Below, in pieces: positions 33,050 through 40,514 of a stretch of 64,000 nucleotides of DNA. The stretch covers positions 1 through 64,000 of the forward strand of contig JALRIN010000008.1 in the NCBI GenBank assembly GCA_023255415.1. The letters are read 5' to 3'. The stretch is from Cypionkella sp. GTDB taxonomy: Bacteria > Pseudomonadota > Alphaproteobacteria > Rhodobacterales > Rhodobacteraceae. Below the pieces are notes generated by a model, which worked only from the letters and a program-made list of their open reading frames with translations, was not told the DNA's origin and did not search any database. The number at the start of each line of letters is the position of its first letter. Positions within the stretch are counted from its first letter, which is position 1. Made by a program: the position numbers and the translations under genes.

Positions 33050-34084
33050 TCAACGCGGCTTTTTGGTGGTGAACGCAAGATCATAGGCCTTGCGCATTAC
33101 CGTTGGCAGATCGTCAGGGTTCAGCTGGACGTAACTGCCGCGTTCGGGATTGCCGCGCGCTTTTGCCCAATGCACCGTCAGAAACAGATGAAAATGCGTA
33201 AACGTATGCTTGATCTCGCCCAAGATCTGCCACTCGGCCTGAAACGGCGGGCCACCGCCGGCACCGTCCCAGCCATCGCCGACAAAGCCCAACATGCCAC
33301 CCAACAAACCTTTGTCGCGCCGCCGCTCGACCAGCAGGTGCCCGGCATTTTCCGCCAGCCAAACTACGCCGCGCCGCACTGGCTTTTCCGGTTTTGCCAG
33401 CTTGCGCGGCAGTTCGGCCGCGATGCCGGCCTTGCGCGCCAGACAAAGCGTCATCAGCGGGCAAATGCCGCAAGCCGGGTTGCGCGGGCTGCAGATCGTC
33501 GCCCCCAGATCCATCACCGCCTGGGCATAATCGCCAGCCCGCAGGCGCGGAGTCAGCCGGGTTGCATGCGCAATCAGCGCAGGCTTTGACAGCGGCAAAG
33601 GCGTCTCTTCGGCAAACAGCCGCGCCATCACGCGTTCAACATTGCCATCCACCACCACCGCGGGTTCGTCATAGGCAATCGCGGCAACCGCCCCCGCCGT
33701 ATAGGGCCCCACGCCGGGCAAAGCCCGCAGCCCTTCGGCCGTGGCAGGAAACACCCCGCCATGATCGCGCACCACGGCGCGCGCGCAGGCCAGCAGATTG
33801 CGCGCGCGGGCATAATAGCCAAGCCCCGCCCATTCGGCCATCACGTCTGCATCGGCAGCCGCCGCCAGATCCTGCACGCTGGGCCAGCGCGTGACAAAGC
33901 GGGTGAAATAGCCGCTGACAGCCGCGACGGTGGTCTGTTGCAGCATCACCTCGGACAGCCAGATCCGGTAGGGATCAGGCCGCGCGCCCGCTGCCCGTGC
34001 CGCGGGCCCGATCCGCCAGGGCATCACCCTTGCGGCGCCATCATACCACGCCAAAAGCTGCTCGCTCACCGCTGCGTCACGCAA
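33050..34084 (-). CDS. mutY: A/G-specific adenine glycosylase
   Basis: A 344-residue base-excision repair enzyme removing adenine mispaired with 8-oxoguanine. It has the catalytic Glu in S-E-V-M-L-Q-Q-T, the HhH-GPD motif L-P-G-V-G-P-Y-T-A-G-A, the catalytic Asp in V-V-D-G-N-V, the iron-sulfur cysteines spaced C-x6-C-x2-C-x5-C, and a C-terminal NUDIX-like domain. The start is probably a TTG at 34084 with AGGGG seven bases upstream. Divergent from dciA. Confidence 0.94.
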   Translation of the reverse strand: MRDAAVSEQLLAWYDGAARVMPWRIGPAARAAGARPDPYRIWLSEVMLQQTTVAAVSGYFTRFVTRWPSVQDLAAAADADVMAEWAGLGYYARARNLLACARAVVRDHGGVFPATAEGLRALPGVGPYTAGAVAAIAYDEPAVVVDGNVERVMARLFAEETPLPLSKPALIAHATRLTPRLRAGDYAQAVMDLGATICSPRNPACGICPLMTLCLARKAGIAAELPRKLAKPEKPVRRGVVWLAENAGHLLVERRRDKGLLGGMLGFVGDGWDGAGGGPPFQAEWQILGEIKHTFTHFHLFLTVHWAKARGNPERGSYVQLNPDDLPTVMRKAYDLAFTTKKPR

Positions 34085-34166
34085 TCTTTATCCCCTTTCG
34101 GCTGCCAAAGCTCTGGCATGCCAGCACCCCGCCCCTTACAATAGAGCCAGATCTTGAAAGGACCAG

Positions 34167-34706
34167 ATGGCCCGCGCATCCGCACCACCGCCCACGCCCA
34201 AGCGCCGCTTTCGCGGTTTTGAGGCAACCTCTGGCCTGCTGCGCGAACAAATCCGCACGGTGGGCGAAAAGCGTGGCTTTGCCGTGGCCCGCGTGCTGAC
34301 GCATTGGGATGAAATCGCAGGTCCGCAGATGGCCGCCATCACCCGCCCGGTGAAAATCGGCTATGGCCGCGAGGGCATGGGCGCGACCTTGACCCTGCTG
34401 GTCACCGGTGCCAATGCCCCGATGATCGAGATGCAAAAAGAACAGCTGCGCGAAAAGGTAAATGCAGCTTACGGCTATGCCGCGATCTCGCGCATTATCC
34501 TGACCCAAACCGCAGCCACCGGCTTTGCCGAAGGTCAGGCTCAGTTTTCCCACGCGCCCCGCGCCAAACCCGCAGCCTCGGCTGCGGTCAAACAAGAGGC
34601 CGCAAGCCTTGCCGCCCCCGTGCAGGACGAAGCCCTGCGCAATGCGCTTGAATCTCTGGTGCAAAACTTCTTAACTCGCCGCAAATCCAAGGAAGGTTCC
34701 TCTTGA
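34167..34706 (+). CDS. DciA/DUF721 family protein
   Basis: A 179-residue protein. Residues about 20-110 match DUF721 (R-G-F-E-A, W-D-E-I-A-G-P, L-T-L-L-V and a C-terminal I-x-x-I-x-L strand). In most bacteria without DnaC or DnaI, DciA loads or activates the replicative helicase DnaB. The C-terminal part is Ala/Lys-rich and low complexity. It heads a three-gene run: its TGA overlaps the ATG of the dsbA-like gene. Confidence 0.85.
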   Translation: MARASAPPPTPKRRFRGFEATSGLLREQIRTVGEKRGFAVARVLTHWDEIAGPQMAAITRPVKIGYGREGMGATLTLLVTGANAPMIEMQKEQLREKVNAAYGYAAISRIILTQTAATGFAEGQAQFSHAPRAKPAASAAVKQEAASLAAPVQDEALRNALESLVQNFLTRRKSKEGSS

Positions 34707-35344
34707 TGGCCAATCTCTTTACCACTGCTGCTGCAACTTTGGCGCTGACCTTTGGCCTTGGCCTTGGCGCTGTCAATGCCGACACCACCGCCGCAACGCC
34801 CGCCCCCGCTGCGGCGATCGAAATTCAAGACTTTGGCATCGGCGCGGCTGACGCCAAGGTGGTGATCGACGAATTCGCCTCTTTCACCTGCCCGCATTGC
34901 GCGCATTTCCACGAGACGGTTTACCCGCTGCTGAAGGCCGAGTTTATCGACACCGGCAAAGTGCGTCTGGTCTACCACGAGGTTTATTTTGACCGCTACG
35001 GTCTTTGGGCTGGCATGATGGCGCGTTGCGGCGGCGAGATGCGCTATATCGGCATCACCGACACGCTTTATTCGACCCAAAAAGACTGGGCTGGCAGCGA
35101 CAAGCCAACCGAAGTGGTTGAGAACCTGAAGAAAATTGGCCGTGCAGCGGGGATGGATGACGCAAGTCTGGACGCCTGCATGAAAGACAATGACATGGCC
35201 AAGGCGCTGGTTGACCATTACGAGACCAGCTTCAAAGCTGCTGGCATCGAAGGCACGCCGACCTTTCTGATCAATGGTGAAAAGCACAGCAATATGGCCT
35301 ATGCAGACCTGAAGGCGCTGATCGAGGCAGAGCTGGCCAAGTGA
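34706..35344 (+). CDS. DsbA-family thiol-disulfide oxidoreductase
   Basis: A 212-residue periplasmic thioredoxin-fold protein: a Sec signal peptide ending V-N-A, then F-T-C-P-H-C-A-H-F as the CxxC site (C-P-H-C, as in E. coli DsbA) and the cis-Pro loop G-T-P-T-F-L-I. It should introduce disulfides into secreted proteins such as the small cysteine-containing ones in this window. The ATG overlaps the dciA stop (TGATG), and its own stop overlaps the next ATG in the same way. Confidence 0.92.
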   Translation: MANLFTTAAATLALTFGLGLGAVNADTTAATPAPAAAIEIQDFGIGAADAKVVIDEFASFTCPHCAHFHETVYPLLKAEFIDTGKVRLVYHEVYFDRYGLWAGMMARCGGEMRYIGITDTLYSTQKDWAGSDKPTEVVENLKKIGRAAGMDDASLDACMKDNDMAKALVDHYETSFKAAGIEGTPTFLINGEKHSNMAYADLKALIEAELAK

Positions 35345-36474
35345 TGAACACGCCGCTGGCAGGGGTCAAGGTCGTCGAACTGGCGCGGATTCTGGCAGGC
35401 CCTTGGGCTGGCCAGACCCTTGCCGATCTGGGCGCGGATGTGATTAAGGTCGAGGCCCCCGAAGGCGATGACACCCGCCGCTGGGGCCCGCCCTTTGTGA
35501 CGCGCGACGACGAGGTCTCTGCCGCCTATTTCCACGCCACCAACCGCGGCAAACGCGGTGTGGTTGCCGATTTCCGCACGCCCGAGGGCAAAGAGATCGT
35601 GCATCGCCTGATTGCCGATGCCGATGTGCTGATCGAAAACTTCAAGGTTGACGGGCTGGCGAAATATGGCCTCGACTATGCCAGCCTGCAGGCGATCAAC
35701 CCCAAACTGATCTATTGCTCGATCACCGGATTTGGCCAGACCGGCCCCTATGCGCATCGCGCCGGCTATGATTTCATCATTCAAGGCATGGCGGGGCTGA
35801 TGTCGGTGACGGGTGAGCCGCAAGATCAGCCACAAAAGGTTGGCATCGCGGTGACCGATGTGTTCACCGGCGTTTATGCCGCCACCGCGATCTTGGCAGC
35901 CTTGGTGCAACGCGGCCGCACCGGGATGGGTCAGCACATCGACATGGCGCTGATGGATGTTGCAACCAGCGTGATGTCGAACCAAGCGCTGAACTACCTG
36001 ACTTCAGGGGTCGCGCCGAAAAAGATGGGCAATGCGCATCCCAATCTTGTGCCCTATGCGGTATTTGATTGCGCCGATGGCTGGATCATCCTGGCCACCG
36101 GCAATGACGCACAATATCAGCGGCTTTGTGAGATTTTGGGCCTGCAGGATCTGGCACATGCGCCGCAATTTGCCACCAATGCCGACCGCGTCGCCAATCG
36201 CGCCGATCTGACACAGCGGCTGACCGCAGCCACGCGCGGCTTTGCCAAGGCCGATTTGCTGGCCGCTTGCGAAGCCCAAGGCGTGCCTGCAGGCCCGATC
36301 AATGATCTGGCCGAAACCTTTGCCGACCCTCAGGTCGTGGCGCGGCAATTGGAAATCGCACCCGAAGGCATTCGCGGCGTCCGCTCACCCTTCTGCTTTT
36401 CCGGCGCTGATCTGGCACTGGATCGCCCTGCACCAAAGCTGGGCCAGCATCAGGACGAGGTTTTAGGCAAATAG
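35344..36474 (+). CDS. Family III CoA transferase (CaiB/BaiF-like)
   Basis: A 376-residue CoA transferase of the Frc/CaiB/BaiF family. The N-terminal V-V-E-L-A-R-I-L-A-G-P, D-L-G-A-D-V-I-K-V-E, and A-L-M-D-V segment, where the catalytic Asp sits, are all present. It moves CoA between carboxylic acids; succinyl-CoA or another acid cannot be told apart from sequence. The start ATG overlaps the dsbA stop codon, and the run ends at a bidirectional terminator. Confidence 0.92.
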   Translation: MNTPLAGVKVVELARILAGPWAGQTLADLGADVIKVEAPEGDDTRRWGPPFVTRDDEVSAAYFHATNRGKRGVVADFRTPEGKEIVHRLIADADVLIENFKVDGLAKYGLDYASLQAINPKLIYCSITGFGQTGPYAHRAGYDFIIQGMAGLMSVTGEPQDQPQKVGIAVTDVFTGVYAATAILAALVQRGRTGMGQHIDMALMDVATSVMSNQALNYLTSGVAPKKMGNAHPNLVPYAVFDCADGWIILATGNDAQYQRLCEILGLQDLAHAPQFATNADRVANRADLTQRLTAATRGFAKADLLAACEAQGVPAGPINDLAETFADPQVVARQLEIAPEGIRGVRSPFCFSGADLALDRPAPKLGQHQDEVLGK

Positions 36475-36493
36475 GGTCGGGGTTCCCCGACCC
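36474..36493. terminator. Bidirectional terminator between CoA transferase and MAPEG genes
   Basis: Arms gggtcgggg (36474-36482) and ccccgaccc (36485-36493) pair perfectly over 9 bp directly after the CoA transferase stop and before the stop of the convergent MAPEG gene. Confidence 0.75.
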
Positions 36494-36499
36494 TTGGCC

Positions 36500-36874
36500 T
36501 TACAAAACAGCGCCAACCAAGCCCATCAGCATCAGCACAAAAACCGGCCCGATGGTCAAAGCAAAGCCCAAGGTCCGCGTCGAGGGGTCTTTGACATAGC
36601 TGCGCCAGTAAATGTGCCGCCCCACCAAAAACACCGCGCCCACGGCCGCCACCAAAAGCGGTGCGCCATGTTGTGCGGCCACATAAAGCGTCGGAAAAAA
36701 CGCGATCAACATCTCGGCAGTGTTCAAATGCACCCGCGACATCCGCTCAAAGCCTGCATCCCCAGTCATCGCAGGGGCTTTCAGACCCGAAACGCCACGG
36801 GCCTTGCCCACCATCACGCCAAAAAACAAAAACTGTGCAACAGCCAACAAGGCCACGATTTCAACAAATTGCAT
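36500..36874 (-). CDS. MAPEG-family membrane protein
   Basis: A 124-residue protein with four predicted membrane helices and the MAPEG pattern: an N-terminal helix, a G-K-A-R loop, then E-R-M-S-R-V-H-L-N-T-A-E in the second segment and a Y-W-R-S-Y motif before the last helix. Family members act in eicosanoid and glutathione metabolism in eukaryotes; bacterial members are mostly uncharacterised. The ATG at 36874 has AAGGGA upstream. The gene follows the 2OG-Fe(II) oxygenase gene by 44 bases. Confidence 0.88.
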   Translation of the reverse strand: MQFVEIVALLAVAQFLFFGVMVGKARGVSGLKAPAMTGDAGFERMSRVHLNTAEMLIAFFPTLYVAAQHGAPLLVAAVGAVFLVGRHIYWRSYVKDPSTRTLGFALTIGPVFVLMLMGLVGAVL

Positions 36875-36918
36875 TTTAGTCCCTTTTGTTAAGATACCTT
36901 GGGCTTGGGTTGCAGCCA

Positions 36919-37539
36919 TTAGCCCCAATTATAGTTAAAACTCACCGAAATCCGCTCGTCATCCGACATATTCATCGGCACCTCGTGGCGCAGCCAGCTT
37001 TCCCACAACAGCACCTCACCCGCCTCGGGCTTGGCATAGATAAAGCTGCGCAGATCTTCGCGCGCGGTCTTTTTGCGCGGAGGTGCGGCCATCATCATCG
37101 CCAGCCGCGGGTCTTCGAATTTGATCGCGCTGGTGTCTTCGGGCATGGTCACATAGGTGGTGCCGGAAATCACGCTATGGGGGTGGATATGCGAGGCGTG
37201 GTTGCCGCCTGATCCCAAGATATTGACCCAAAGCGAATCAAGCTTCAGCTCTTTCTCGCCCAGCTCGAAATCCAGCTCTTTGACAAAAGCGGCGACATGC
37301 TTGTCCAACAGATCGACCAGCGCCTGAAAGATCGGAAACCGCCAGGGCAGATCATCCAAAGACGCATAAGAGGTATAGCCGGGATAGTCGTTTTCCTCGC
37401 ACCATCTTTGGCCTGCCTCGTCGTCTTCGGCAATCGACAGGCAAGCGCCTTCCAGTTCAGAGCCATCGACACCCGCGCCCATTTCGGACAGATGCGCGCG
37501 ATAAAGCCGGGTTGCAAATAGGGTTTTGATCTCTGACAT
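36919..37539 (-). CDS. Putative 2-oxoglutarate/Fe(II) oxygenase, TIGR02466-like
   Basis: A 206-residue cytoplasmic protein. The central segment H-I-H-P-H-S-V-I-S-G-T-T-Y-V and the E-D-P-R motif match the TIGR02466 group of putative 2OG-Fe(II) oxygenases, and the later R-H-E-V-P-M-N plus R-I-S-V-S-F-N fits the distal His and Arg of the double-stranded beta helix. The target is unknown; the family is thought to hydroxylate proteins or small molecules. It precedes the MAPEG gene. Confidence 0.82.
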   Translation of the reverse strand: MSEIKTLFATRLYRAHLSEMGAGVDGSELEGACLSIAEDDEAGQRWCEENDYPGYTSYASLDDLPWRFPIFQALVDLLDKHVAAFVKELDFELGEKELKLDSLWVNILGSGGNHASHIHPHSVISGTTYVTMPEDTSAIKFEDPRLAMMMAAPPRKKTAREDLRSFIYAKPEAGEVLLWESWLRHEVPMNMSDDERISVSFNYNWG

Positions 37540-37566
37540 CTCAGCCTCCGTAAGGGGTTTGCGGCG

Positions 37567-38523
37567 CTATATAACGCCCAAGGCGGCAAGGCGAGCGTCC
37601 AATGCCGACCAATCGGCGATTTGCAGCCGCACCGGCAGGGTCAACACCCGCATGCGGTAAGCTTCGGGCAGGCGCACGGCGTCTTTTTCGGTGGTGACAA
37701 GCTGCGCGCCGCGCAGGGTGGCCTCGGCCTCAAGGCGCGCCAAAAGCGCAGGCGTCAGCACTTGGTGATCTTCCAAAGCCTCGCCACGCAGCACATTGGC
37801 CCCGGTGGCGCGCAGGGTGGCGAAAAACTTCTCCGGCCGCCCAATGCCAGCAAAGGCCAGCACCCGCTCGCCTTGCCAATCCATCCCCATCTGCAAAACT
37901 TGCAGCCTGCCAGACAGCTGCGGCACAGCGGCAGTTTTGATCTGGCCTTCGCCAATCACCAGCACGAAATCTGCCCGCGCCAACCCAACGGCCACAGGTT
38001 CGCGCAAAGGCCCCGCCGGCAAACAGCAGCCATTGCCAAAGCCCACCGCAGCATCGACCACCACAATCGAGATGTCTTTGATCACGCTTGGGTTTTGAAA
38101 ACCATCATCCAGCAGCACCAGCTGCGCGCCCGCGGCCTCGGCCATCTTCACCCCCGCGGCGCGATCACGCGCCACAAACACCGGCGCAAAGGCGGCCAGC
38201 AGCAAAGGCTCGTCGCCAACATCCGCGGCGCGATGCCGCTTGGGGTCAACCGCAACTGGGCCCGCCAGCCGCCCACCATAGCCGCGCGAGACCACGGCCA
38301 CCCGCAGCCCGCGCGCCGCCAGCCTTTCGACCAAGGCGATGGCCGTGGGCGTCTTGCCGGTGCCGCCTGCATTGATATTGCCGATGCAAATCACCGGCAC
38401 TTGCGCGCGATAGCCGGGCTTGCGCAGACGCCGCGCCACGCTGGCGGCATAGATCCAACCCAGCGGCGCAAGCAGGCGCGCCCAAACTCCAACCGGTTGA
38501 TGCCAAAACGCAGGGGGCCGCAT
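37567..38523 (-). CDS. lpxK: Tetraacyldisaccharide 4'-kinase
   Basis: A 318-residue inner-membrane-associated kinase that phosphorylates the lipid A disaccharide precursor to lipid IVA. The P-loop C-I-G-N-I-N-A-G-G-T-G-K-T-P and the motifs S-R-G-Y-G-G and D-D-G-F-Q-N are the LpxK signatures. The ATG at 38523 overlaps the stop of the waaA-like gene (TGATG). Together with DUF4170 and waaA this is the usual alphaproteobacterial lipid A/Kdo cluster. Confidence 0.95.
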   Translation of the reverse strand: MRPPAFWHQPVGVWARLLAPLGWIYAASVARRLRKPGYRAQVPVICIGNINAGGTGKTPTAIALVERLAARGLRVAVVSRGYGGRLAGPVAVDPKRHRAADVGDEPLLLAAFAPVFVARDRAAGVKMAEAAGAQLVLLDDGFQNPSVIKDISIVVVDAAVGFGNGCCLPAGPLREPVAVGLARADFVLVIGEGQIKTAAVPQLSGRLQVLQMGMDWQGERVLAFAGIGRPEKFFATLRATGANVLRGEALEDHQVLTPALLARLEAEATLRGAQLVTTEKDAVRLPEAYRMRVLTLPVRLQIADWSALDARLAALGVI

Positions 38524-39713
38524 CACGCCCCCCTGCCCATCAGATGCCGCAGGTCTTGAAACACCCGCTCGCTTGCCTCGACCCCATCAGAGGACAGCAC
38601 CCAAGCCGCCTGCGCCAGACGTGCGGCACGATCAGGCGCCAGCAAATCGCCCAAGGCCTCGCCCAGATCCGTTGCATCGCCGACAGCCCGCGCCGCCTGC
38701 CCTGCCCCAAGCCGGCCAAAGACCGCCCCAAATCGTCCCGGTTTGGGGCCATAGATAATCGCCGACCCCATCGCCGCTGCCTCCATCGGATTGCGCGCGC
38801 AGCCCTGCCCCGACAGGCTGCCCCCCATAAAGCAGACCGGAGCAAGCCGATACCACAGCCCATATTCGCCATCAGAGTCAGGGATATAGACGGTGGTTTC
38901 CGGATCTGGTTCTTGTTCCAGCCTGCGCTGCGCCACGGTCCAGCCCTCGGCGGCCTCCATCTGCTGCACCAAAGCTTCGGCGCGCGAGAAATCCTGCGGC
39001 ACAAGGATCAACAGCAAGCGATGCGACAGCCGCAGCGCCGCGCGATGTGCCGCGATCACCGCCGCCTCTTCGGCCTCGGGCAGGTCAACCGCCAACCAGA
39101 TCGGCCGCGTCGCAAGCAAGGCCGCCAGGGCCGCGCGTTCGGGTTCATGATGCGGCAGCGCAGCACTGGCTTCTTCAAGCCGCCCCAAGGCGACAACATC
39201 ACCGGCTCCGGCACGGCGAAACGCCCGCGCTCCGGCCTCGTCAATTGCAAAAACCCGTTGCAGCGCCGCCAGACAATTGCTTACCAAGCCCGGATACCAT
39301 CCAGCGCGATCTTTCAGCAAAAACGGATCGCGGGCGTTGACCATCATCAGCGGAATGCGCCGCTCGCTCGCCTCGGCAATCAACGCGGGCCGCAGCTCGC
39401 CTTCTGCGAAAATCACCAGATTGGGCTGCCAATGCTGCAAGAAACTGCGCACATCGGCGGGGCGGTCATTTGGTGCGGCATCACGCAGAGCCAGCGCAGG
39501 AATTGCCCCCTCGTCGGGGCAGGTCAGCAAAACCTTGGCCTGCAATTCTGCCTCGATCCGCTTGGCAAGCCCCAACAGCCCGACCACCGCCGCCGCACTG
39601 GGCGCATGTAGCCAAACCAAAGCCCCCACGGGGCGCGCGGCGCGCCGAACCTCGCCTGCAGGCCCACGACCCGCAGCCAGATTGTAAAGCGTGCGGCCAA
39701 GCGAGAATACCAT
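38523..39713 (-). CDS. waaA: Kdo transferase family protein (WaaA/KdtA-like) with altered motifs
   Basis: A 396-residue GT-B glycosyltransferase of the WaaA family, which normally adds Kdo to lipid A. Family features include F-M-G-G-S-L, N-P-M-E-A-A-A and the central L-L-L-I-L-V-P segment. The position of the canonical catalytic S-V-G-E reads S39-A-A-A42, so the expected Glu is missing; the E-T-E-L-W-P motif reads E104-G-E-L-R-P109; P-R-H reads P-Q-D; and G-G-H-N-P reads G-C-A-R-N-P. The N-terminal membrane anchor region is short. Context (DUF4170 upstream, lpxK downstream) argues for a Kdo role all the same. Confidence 0.8.
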   Translation of the reverse strand: MVFSLGRTLYNLAAGRGPAGEVRRAARPVGALVWLHAPSAAAVVGLLGLAKRIEAELQAKVLLTCPDEGAIPALALRDAAPNDRPADVRSFLQHWQPNLVIFAEGELRPALIAEASERRIPLMMVNARDPFLLKDRAGWYPGLVSNCLAALQRVFAIDEAGARAFRRAGAGDVVALGRLEEASAALPHHEPERAALAALLATRPIWLAVDLPEAEEAAVIAAHRAALRLSHRLLLILVPQDFSRAEALVQQMEAAEGWTVAQRRLEQEPDPETTVYIPDSDGEYGLWYRLAPVCFMGGSLSGQGCARNPMEAAAMGSAIIYGPKPGRFGAVFGRLGAGQAARAVGDATDLGEALGDLLAPDRAARLAQAAWVLSSDGVEASERVFQDLRHLMGRGA

Positions 39714-39725
39714 GATGCGACGGCG

Positions 39726-39971
39726 TTAAGCGCCCATTTCCTCGGTCAAAGAAGCGGATTTGTTTTCTTCGCGCAGGCGGTGAATATGCGCGATGAAATA
39801 GCGCATATGGGCGTTGTCCACAGTGCGCTGCGCCTCGGCCTTCCAGGCGTTAAAGGCGCTGGCATAATCGGGGAACATGCCGACAATATGGATGTCATTC
39901 ACATCTTTGAACACGTTCTGATCTGGGGTGACAAGTTCGCCACCAAAGACAAGATGAAGACGCTGCGCCAT
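39726..39971 (-). CDS. DUF4170 domain protein
   Basis: An 81-residue soluble protein: R-L-H-L-V-F-G-G-E-L near the start, V-G-M-F-P-D-Y-A-S-A-F-N-A-W-K and H-M-R-Y-F-I-A-H-I-H-R-L-R match DUF4170, which in alphaproteobacteria sits next to waaA and lpxK. Its function is unknown. The gap to the waaA-like start is 12 bases, so it leads this operon. It is divergent from the rhodanese gene. Confidence 0.88.
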   Translation of the reverse strand: MAQRLHLVFGGELVTPDQNVFKDVNDIHIVGMFPDYASAFNAWKAEAQRTVDNAHMRYFIAHIHRLREENKSASLTEEMGA

Positions 39972-40105
39972 AGCTGGCTCCTTACTGCTGCACTGCAGCT
40001 AGACTAGCCTTTGGGGCGGATCGGGGCAAGGGGCGCTGCGGCAATCGGCATTTGCACAAGCCCGCGCAATCGGATCAAATAGCTTTAAAGTGTTATGAGG
40101 GGCCC

Positions 40106-40498
40106 ATGCAAAAACTTGCTGTCAATGCCGCGACCTTGGTCGCCACCGCCCGCGCGCGGATCACCGAGATTGAAACCCAAGAGGCCATCGCCCTGCTTGG
40201 CGATCCCGATGTGGTGATCGTCGATATCCGCGACCCGCGCGAGCGCGAGCGCACAGGGTTTATCCCCGGTTCGGTGCATGCGCCGCGCGGTATGGTGGAA
40301 TTCTGGGTCGATCCCGAAAGCCCCTATTTCAAACCGGTGTTTGGCCAGGCGGGCAAACGCTTTGTGTTTCACTGCGCCTCTGGCTGGCGCTCGGCGCTGA
40401 CGGTGGCGACGCTGCAAGACATGGGGTTTGAGGCCGCGCATCTGCGCGAGGGCTTCAGCGCTTGGGTTGCGGCAGGTGGGCCGGTCGAGGGCGTTTGA
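40106..40498 (+). CDS. Single-domain rhodanese-like protein
   Basis: A 130-residue sulfurtransferase-like protein. The rhodanese D-I-R-D-P-R-E-R-E motif, G-S-V-H-A-P-R and the active-site loop F-H-C-A-S-G-W-R with the persulfide-forming Cys are present. It may shuttle sulfane sulfur or detoxify cyanide or sulfide; no partner is adjacent. The ATG at 40106 was chosen over an upstream in-frame one because GAGG precedes it and the upstream part adds no domain. Confidence 0.87.
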   Translation: MQKLAVNAATLVATARARITEIETQEAIALLGDPDVVIVDIRDPRERERTGFIPGSVHAPRGMVEFWVDPESPYFKPVFGQAGKRFVFHCASGWRSALTVATLQDMGFEAAHLREGFSAWVAAGGPVEGV

Positions 40499-40514
40499 TC
40501 CGCCCGCAGCGGTT

